From positions 42,674 to 49,185 of the forward strand of contig DDFO01000014.1 of the NCBI GenBank assembly GCA_002337215.1: 6,512 bases of DNA, read 5' to 3'. Shown one piece after another: positions 6,254 through 6,512 of this stretch; position 1 is the stretch's first letter, and each line of letters starts with the position of its first letter. This DNA comes from Phycisphaerales bacterium UBA1926. GTDB lineage: Bacteria > Planctomycetota > Phycisphaerae > Phycisphaerales > UBA1924. The notes below the pieces were generated by a model. That model was given only the letters and a program-made list of their open reading frames with translations. It made no database searches and was not told where the DNA came from. The position numbers and the translations under genes are program-made.

Positions 6254-6512
6254 TCCTCGAGATAGGTGTACCCATCGAGACCCTGCTCGTAGAACCGCAG
6301 CAGGTTCCGGCTCTCGGCGACCGTCATCGCGCCGCGACGGACCGCCCGCTCGGCTTCCCGCCGCATCGCTTTGCGCATCGCGTCCGCGTCGTACTGGACA
6401 TAGCCCAGCACGTCGCGGACGGTATCGCCCTCGACGACCTCGTCGATCGACCAGCCGCCCTCGTCGTCGATGCTCACGTGCACCGCGTGGGTATCGCCGA
6501 ACAGGTTGTGCA
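6250..6512 (-). CDS. speA: Biosynthetic arginine decarboxylase (SpeA), 3' end
   Basis: This is the last 86 residues of a gene cut by the window edge. Read in frame from 6510 it starts HNLFGDTHAVHV, which matches the SpeA segment HNLFGDTEAVDV. It continues VVEGDTVRDVLGYVQYD (family: EGDTV.D.L.YVQ.D) and ends FYEQGLDGYTYLEE, the typical GLxGYTYLE C-terminus. A reading that begins at the GTG at 6483 would give only a spurious 77-residue orphan; the homology continues upstream of it with no stop to the window edge. SpeA is a PLP-dependent fold-III enzyme of about 630 residues that converts arginine to agmatine and CO2, feeding putrescine and polyamine synthesis. The PLP-lysine and barrel domain lie outside the window. 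The stop overlaps the oxidase start by 4 bp (GTGA), so the oxidase is likely downstream in the same operon. Confidence 0.9.
   Translation of the reverse strand, partial: HNLFGDTHAVHVSIDDEGGWSIDEVVEGDTVRDVLGYVQYDADAMRKAMRREAERAVRRGAMTVAESRNLLRFYEQGLDGYTYLEE
6253..6258 (-). promoter_or_regulatory. GAGGAG abutting the oxidase GTG start
   Basis: On the - strand GAGGAG runs from 6258 to 6253 and its last G is the first base of the GTG start, so the spacing is zero instead of 5-9 nt. No in-frame start codon exists at normal spacing downstream. The sequence also encodes the Glu-Glu end of SpeA (GAG GAG). Initiation is therefore more likely by termination-reinitiation across the GTGA overlap than by this motif. 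Confidence 0.3.

Noticed and set aside
6250..6483. A 77-residue hypothetical protein on the - strand
   Set aside because: The homology to SpeA continues upstream of the GTG at 6483 to the window edge with no stop, so it is the tail of speA and not a separate gene.

Overview
This is a GC-rich, gene-dense bacterial window. It most resembles a planctomycete, perhaps of the Phycisphaerae. The basis is GC-rich coding, a BatA-type von Willebrand protein of the kind common in that phylum, and a long FAD/Fe-S dehydrogenase. No rRNA or other phylogenetic marker is present, so the placement is inference. There is no phage, IS, CRISPR, tRNA or rRNA signature, and most genes have recognisable families.

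Layout. The left half is on the + strand. It starts with the 3' end of rlmE (23S rRNA 2'-O-methyltransferase), which overlaps by 4 bp (GTGA) a 702-residue membrane-anchored BatA/vWA protein. After a 128-bp gap with an imperfect hairpin and a 10-bp palindrome comes a small CDGSH iron-sulfur protein with a strong ribosome binding site. The right half is on the - strand and converges on the left. The 3' end of speA (arginine decarboxylase, cut by the window edge) overlaps, again by GTGA, a 1052-residue FAD/4Fe-4S/CCG-domain D-2-hydroxyacid dehydrogenase of the YdiJ / D-lactate dehydrogenase type. The 125-bp convergent gap (2970-3094) holds only weak hairpins.

Two places depart from ordinary family architecture. 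One is a composite palindromic element of about 90 bp (3444-3532 or slightly longer) inside the oxidase gene. It consists of two 26-nt hairpins that are inverted copies of each other, 23/26 identical, with a compensated stem change. It is read through in frame as a Pro/Gly/Ala/Arg-rich loop between two conserved parts of the CCG region. It looks like a protein-tolerated repeat insertion and is the best candidate here for something undescribed. The other is a run of four 12-bp units in the vWA gene, encoding EIHR-EIGR-EIGR-EIGR after an acidic stretch.

Functional picture. speA and the oxidase are probably co-transcribed and translationally coupled. Arginine decarboxylation (agmatine/polyamine supply) and D-2-hydroxyacid oxidation have no obvious shared pathway. 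rlmE and the vWA gene are likewise coupled without an evident functional link. No MoxR ATPase or DUF58 gene, the usual partners of BatA proteins, lies within the window.
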